From the NCBI GenBank assembly GCA_025360665.1, contig JANYBU010000164.1, forward strand, positions 1 to 16,402: a stretch of 16,402 nt of DNA, in the 5' to 3' direction. The notes beneath the pieces were generated by a model. It made no database searches. It saw only the letters and a list, made by a program, of their open reading frames with translations, and was not told the origin of the DNA. Positions 13,570 through 16,402 of the stretch are shown here, in pieces. The stretch comes from Nitrospira sp. (GTDB lineage Bacteria; Nitrospirota; Nitrospiria; Nitrospirales; Nitrospiraceae). Within the stretch, counting starts at the first letter, position 1; every line of letters begins with the position of its first letter. Both the position numbers and the translations under genes were made by a program.

Positions 13570-14838
13570 ATGAAAACAACATCGTTCATTCAGATCCTTG
13601 CGAACCGACGCATCGGCATCATGTTGCCCTTAGGTTTTGCCTCGGGGTTGCCATTGGCCCTCACAGCAGGGACGCTCCAGGCCTGGCTGACGGTTGCTGG
13701 ACTCGACCTGAAGACCATCGGCATCTTTACGCTCGTCGGTCTCCCGTACACACTGAAGTTCTTGTGGGCCCCATTGATGGACCGCCTGGTCCCCCCCTGG
13801 CTGGGACGCCGGCGCGGATGGATGCTGGTGATGCAGCTCAGTGTCGCTCTCGGCTTGACGGCCATGGCGGTGACTGGTCCAGGCCAGCGTCCGGAGATAC
13901 TCGGGGCCCTGGCTCTCGTGGTGGCCTTTCTCTCTGCCTCACTCGACATCGTCTTCGACGCCTATCGGACCGATCTACTCTTACGCCCAGAACAGGGATT
14001 CGGTGCAGCTGTGTGGGTGAATGGTTATCGATTTGCGCTGTTGTTTGCGAGCGCCGGCGCCCTTTTGTTGGCCGATCGTATTGGATGGCAAAACACCTAT
14101 TTGCTGCTTGCCGCGTTAATGGCGGCAGGAGTCGTCACAATCCTCGTCAGTCCAGAACCGTCAGAGCCGAGTGCCACGCCGGCTAGCCTGGCCGACGCGG
14201 TTGGTGGACCGCTGAAAGAACTCTTCGCGCGTCCAGGGGTGTTCGGTCTCCTCGCCCTCATTGTCTTCTATAAAATTGGAGACGCCGCTGCGGCCTCGCT
14301 TCAAACGGCGTTTCTTATTGGAGGGATGGGCTTCTCCGTCAGCGATGTCGGGTATGCGAAGGGCCTTGGGCTCGGGGCCACACTCATCGGTGCATTGGTC
14401 GGGGGCGTCGCAATGGCCAAGCTCGGGATGGTCCGGTCGTTACTGCTCTTTGGTTTCTTGCAGGCGGTCTCAAATCTGGGATTTATGTGGCTCGCGTGGA
14501 TGGGCCAGAGTTACGCGGCGCTCACGACATCGATTCTCGTCGAGAATGTGACCGGTGGCATGGGCACCGCAGCGTTTGTCGCACTGATTATGTCACTGTG
14601 CGACCATCGCTATACGGCAACCCAGTTTGCGTTGCTCTCTTCTCTGGAAGCGCTCGGGCGAGTGTTCTCCGGTCGTCCGTCGGCCGAGTTGGTCGAAATG
14701 GTCGGCTGGGCACAATTTTTCTTTTGGTCATTTCTGGTCGCTCTACCCGGTATCTGGCTGGTGTGGGCTCTCCGAGCGCAGTTGCATCAAGAAGCCGGTC
14801 GCGATGCGCAAGCAAGAGCTGGCTCAGCCGATCTATGA
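13570..14838 (+). CDS. ampG: AmpG-family muropeptide MFS transporter
   Basis: 422 residues, about 12 transmembrane helices, major facilitator superfamily. The AmpG pattern is clear: LGFASGLPLALTAGTLQAWL (21-40), FLWAPLMDRLVPPWLGRRRG (64-83) and SLDIVFDAYRTDLL (124-137). The family imports GlcNAc-anhydroMurNAc peptides released during peptidoglycan turnover, feeding cell-wall recycling. No recycling enzymes or beta-lactamase are visible beside it. The ATG has no strong ribosome-binding site; an 8-codon frame (13550-13573, MPTETAR) ends with ATGA across the ampG start and could couple initiation. The last 6 nt overlap the end of the converging small membrane gene. Confidence 0.9.
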   Translation: MKTTSFIQILANRRIGIMLPLGFASGLPLALTAGTLQAWLTVAGLDLKTIGIFTLVGLPYTLKFLWAPLMDRLVPPWLGRRRGWMLVMQLSVALGLTAMAVTGPGQRPEILGALALVVAFLSASLDIVFDAYRTDLLLRPEQGFGAAVWVNGYRFALLFASAGALLLADRIGWQNTYLLLAALMAAGVVTILVSPEPSEPSATPASLADAVGGPLKELFARPGVFGLLALIVFYKIGDAAAASLQTAFLIGGMGFSVSDVGYAKGLGLGATLIGALVGGVAMAKLGMVRSLLLFGFLQAVSNLGFMWLAWMGQSYAALTTSILVENVTGGMGTAAFVALIMSLCDHRYTATQFALLSSLEALGRVFSGRPSAELVEMVGWAQFFFWSFLVALPGIWLVWALRAQLHQEAGRDAQARAGSADL

Positions 14839-15129
14839 CGACTGTATGCGGCGCTGGAGGAACAAGACGAACAGCATTAACGTCGGGAGGGGTGCCAGGA
14901 CGAAGGGGACAAGCCAAACCCAAATATTTTTTCCGCGCATGCGGGCTTGATCGATCATCCAGACAAAGACCCACGCGACCAGGCCGAGATAGTTGAGGGC
15001 TATCCAGCGTGTGGTATGAATCTGGAGACTGCTCGTGCTGTCCGTAGTTGTGTTGAGGAGAAAGACTCCCAGCATGAGCACAAATAGTCCCAACAAGGTT
15101 GCGACAAGGCGTTTGCTCCAGACAAACAT
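14833..15129 (-). CDS. Small three-helix membrane protein
   Basis: 98 residues with transmembrane stretches at about 7-26, 42-60 and 69-92. The hydrophilic loop DQARMRGKNIWVW (60-72) between helices 2 and 3 resembles the phospholipase-D N-terminal-like (PLDc_N) membrane hairpin, but the match is weak and no enzymatic part is present. The start is secure: AGGAGG 6 nt before the ATG, and a perfect -35 promoter upstream. It ends tail-to-tail with ampG, overlapping by 6 nt. Function unknown. Confidence 0.78.
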   Translation of the reverse strand: MFVWSKRLVATLLGLFVLMLGVFLLNTTTDSTSSLQIHTTRWIALNYLGLVAWVFVWMIDQARMRGKNIWVWLVPFVLAPLPTLMLFVLFLQRRIQSS

Positions 15130-15191
15130 GATAATCCTCCTGATACAGGCAATGTGAGCAGCAGAATTGCCGAAACAGACCTGCCAATCGT

Positions 15192-15220
15192 AGGCTAATC
15201 ATGCGGCTGTTGTTTGTCAA
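15192..15220 (-). promoter_or_regulatory. Promoter of the small membrane protein
   Basis: On the minus strand a perfect TTGACA (15215-15220) and TAGCCT (15192-15197) are 17 nt apart, about 62 nt before the ATG. Sequence and spacing match the PilZ promoter at 6640-6668. Confidence 0.6.
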
Positions 15221-15295
15221 AGGGGAGCTGCACGCCTCCGTTTCCATTGGGTCTGGTGCGGCATAGGTTCAGCAGCAATCAATCTAAGGGCCTGT

Positions 15296-15667
15296 ATGAG
15301 CCTCCTGCGTTTGAGCTTGGTTGTGACGGCATTGGCCGTGAGTGTCGCGTTGGCACTGACGAATCCCACCACGGATCAATATCTGGGCTTCGTGCAAGCC
15401 GAACTCGCCAAAGCCATGGATCGAATGGATCAGTCCACACCTGAACGGGAAGGAACGGTGGTCAGAAATATCTTTCGCAGGCATAGTCAGGAGTTACTCA
15501 ATAGCATGGTGCGTCCTCACACCATGCGTCAAAATTGGGGAGTCCTCAGCCGGTTTGAAACAACGGTGCTGGGTACTCGGGTCGTGGTCATCGGCATCGG
15601 CAACCAGTTCATTCCCGTTGAGGGAGTGGATGAGGCCATTTTAACCCTCGGCCGCCGTGTATTTTAG
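15296..15667 (+). CDS. Exported or membrane-anchored DUF4359-like protein
   Basis: 123 residues. A hydrophobic N-terminus (3-21) is a signal peptide or anchor, followed by LTNPTTDQYLGFVQAEL (21-37), which carries the TNP motif I associate with DUF4359. A charged helical middle follows, then NWGVLSRFETTVLG (80-93) and VVVIGIGNQFIPV (96-108), in line with the conserved C-terminal part of that family. AAGGG lies 5 nt before the ATG. The stop is followed at once by seven T residues (15668-15674), possibly part of a terminator, although the hairpin before it is weak. Function unknown. Confidence 0.7.
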   Translation: MSLLRLSLVVTALAVSVALALTNPTTDQYLGFVQAELAKAMDRMDQSTPEREGTVVRNIFRRHSQELLNSMVRPHTMRQNWGVLSRFETTVLGTRVVVIGIGNQFIPVEGVDEAILTLGRRVF

Positions 15668-15727
15668 TTTTTTTGTCCGTGGGTATCTCTTGGATGTCAA
15701 AACAGGGTCTATCTTCGATCAAATTAC

Positions 15728-15848
15728 TGTGGATAAGTCGGTCTAGATTCCCGAGAGATGGCGATTCCCAATCATTTGCAGGTATTCACAGGCTTTCATC
15801 CGTTTCCCCAGCCAAACCACTACATTTGGTATTGACAATTTATCCAGA
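15728..15848. promoter_or_regulatory. Cluster of three DnaA-box-like 9-mers
   Basis: TTATCCACA on the minus strand at 15728-15736 is a perfect consensus box. GTATTCACA at 15782-15790 and TTATCCAGA at 15840-15848 each differ by one base from the consensus TTATNCACA. Start-to-start distances are 54 and 58 nt. The third overlaps the promoter spacer. DnaA control of ribonucleotide reductase genes is known in E. coli; here it is inferred from sequence only. Confidence 0.5.
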
Positions 15849-15864
15849 TCGCTATATACGGTAG
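15817..15864. promoter_or_regulatory. Tandem NrdR-like boxes over the nrdJ promoter
   Basis: Box 1 CCACTACATTTGGTAT (15817-15832) and box 2 TCGCTATATACGGTAG (15849-15864) each match the published NrdR consensus (acaCwAtATaTwGtgt) at about 10-11 of 16 positions, keeping the conserved C and G. They share 10 of 16 bases with each other and are 32 bp apart, the three-turn spacing typical of NrdR pairs. Box 1 abuts the -35 and box 2 covers the -10, a repressor arrangement. Confidence 0.55.
15832..15860 (+). promoter_or_regulatory. Promoter of nrdJ
   Basis: TTGACA (15832-15837) and TATACG (15855-15860) with 17-nt spacing; an alternative -10 TATATA starts two bases earlier. It predicts a start site near 15867 and a 5' leader of about 140 nt. 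Confidence 0.65.
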
Positions 15865-15865
15865 A

Positions 15866-15883
15866 TGCTCCTTTGATGGAGCA
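15866..15883 (+). promoter_or_regulatory. Hairpin at the start of the nrdJ leader
   Basis: TGCTCC and GGAGCA form a 6-bp stem with a 6-nt loop right at the predicted transcript start. It could protect the 5' end; no known riboswitch class is recognised. Confidence 0.35.
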
Positions 15884-16008
15884 ATCGTCGAGACATCAAA
15901 ATTAGGGCGCTCAAAGCACATCGCCATATTGATATTCAAACCTGATTGTTCCTGTTTGGGATCGAGAACGGTCCCACACCAACCACGTGGACTGGGGGAG
16001 GGGAAATC

Positions 16009-16402
16009 GTGAGAATAGAACGCCGATTTACACGTCGCGGGCAAAGTCCCTATGAAGGCCTGCCGTTCGTGAAACGTTCGTCGGAAATTCGTAATCCCGA
16101 TGGATCGACCGTGTTTAAGTTGGAAAACATCGACATTCCCGAGCCTTGGTCTCAGCTCGCGACCGATATTCTTGCCCAGAAATATTTCCGGAGAGCCGGA
16201 GTGCCGCAGCGAGATGAGCAGGGGGATCCGATCGTCGGGCCTGACGGCAAGCCGCAGTTGGGAGGAGAGCGTGACTCCCGACAAGTCTTTGAACGGCTCG
16301 CTGGTTGTTGGACCGCTTGGGGGAAAAACTTCGGCTATTTCAAGACTCCGGAAGATACCGATGCCTTTCATGATGAGCTCTGTTACATGCTGGCGCATCA
16401 GA
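16009..16402 (+). CDS. nrdJ: Adenosylcobalamin-dependent (class II) ribonucleotide reductase, N-terminal part
   Basis: Partial: 131 codons from a GTG at 16009, running off the right edge. The G-rich stretch GGGGGAGGGG just upstream is the ribosome-binding site. The opening MRIERRFTRRGQSPYEG, then SEIRNPDGS (25-33), LENIDIPEPWSQLA and ILAQKYFRRAGVP (about 54-66), and the later QVFERLAGCWTAWG, are the typical start of the long B12-dependent NrdJ family. The enzyme makes deoxyribonucleotides without oxygen requirement, using an adenosylcobalamin radical. A segment at about 67-87 (DEQGDPIVGPDGKPQLGG) is a loop that varies in the family. The active-site cysteines and B12-binding parts are outside the window. 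Confidence 0.93.
   Translation, partial: MRIERRFTRRGQSPYEGLPFVKRSSEIRNPDGSTVFKLENIDIPEPWSQLATDILAQKYFRRAGVPQRDEQGDPIVGPDGKPQLGGERDSRQVFERLAGCWTAWGKNFGYFKTPEDTDAFHDELCYMLAHQ

Larger units (their letters stand above)
15668..16008. other. 341-nt control region upstream of nrdJ
   Basis: It contains a T7 run right after the DUF4359-like stop, three DnaA-box-like 9-mers, two NrdR-like boxes, a sigma70-type promoter and a leader of about 140 nt with a hairpin at 15866-15883. No B12-box (GCCACTG-type) or other conserved cobalamin riboswitch core is visible. Confidence 0.6.

Noticed and set aside
15728..15848. Replication origin
   Set aside because: Only three boxes occur, no AT-rich unwinding region or dnaA/dnaN/gidA neighbours are present; promoter control is simpler.
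15861..16008. Cobalamin riboswitch in the leader of the B12-dependent reductase gene
   Set aside because: The leader is only about 140 nt and I cannot find the B12-box or the conserved core; only one small stem-loop and a weak CAAAC/GTTTG pairing are visible.
15820..16398. Long minus-strand open frame across the right end
   Set aside because: It is the antisense of the nrdJ N-terminus, which gives a clear family match on the plus strand.

Overview
This looks like a stretch of bacterial chromosome from a member of the Nitrospirota, most likely Nitrospira-like. That is inference from the gene style, from an AmpG/class II ribonucleotide reductase/PilZ gene mix, and from dispersed short repeats of a kind I associate with Nitrospira genomes; no rRNA marker is present. 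The window holds 20 intact or near-intact protein genes, one truncated gene and a partial gene running off the right edge. I see no tRNA, rRNA, CRISPR array, insertion sequence or phage gene.

Layout. 1-228: no gene, ending in a strong hairpin terminator for lon. 229-4159 (minus): lon protease preceded by a THUMP/N6-type rRNA methyltransferase gene. 4189-4728 (plus): a zinc-ribbon Nudix hydrolase, divergent from the methyltransferase. 4735-5657: a hairpin, then a minus-strand operon of antitoxin, RelE/ParE-type toxin and a cysteine-free IscA/HesB-like protein. 5699-5880: a mosaic of short repeats and long hairpins. 5898-6559 (minus): two tandem PilZ-domain proteins. 6920-7471 (plus): an exported SlyD-type FKBP prolyl isomerase. 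7590-9446 (plus): an overlapping three-gene DNA-maintenance cassette (MutY, MutT-like Nudix, DEDDy exonuclease). 9453-10589 (minus): a coiled-coil lipoprotein and a 43-residue membrane microprotein upstream of it. 11009-12735 (minus): miaB, preceded by a truncated MtaB-like reading frame coupled to it by ATGA. 12883-13293 (plus): a secreted EF-hand-like protein. 13570-14838 (plus): AmpG-family permease. 14833-15129 (minus): small three-helix membrane protein. 15296-15667 (plus): DUF4359-like exported protein. 15668-16402: a dense control region and the first 131 codons of an adenosylcobalamin-dependent ribonucleotide reductase.

How the genes work together. Several are housekeeping or stress functions: protein quality control (Lon, periplasmic FKBP), rRNA and tRNA modification (THUMP methyltransferase, MiaB), oxidative nucleotide damage (MutY with MutT-like Nudix, apparently co-translated with an exonuclease), peptidoglycan recycling (AmpG) and dNTP supply (NrdJ). 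The accessory part is the toxin-antitoxin operon with its third gene, beside the repeat mosaic. The most interesting signals are (i) the nrdJ promoter region, with two NrdR-like boxes 32 bp apart over the promoter and three DnaA-box-like 9-mers; (ii) the three-gene antitoxin/toxin/Cys-less IscA-like operon; (iii) the split MutY/MutT cassette; (iv) the truncated MtaB frame locked to miaB by a stop/start overlap. None of these is proven to be a new system by sequence alone.
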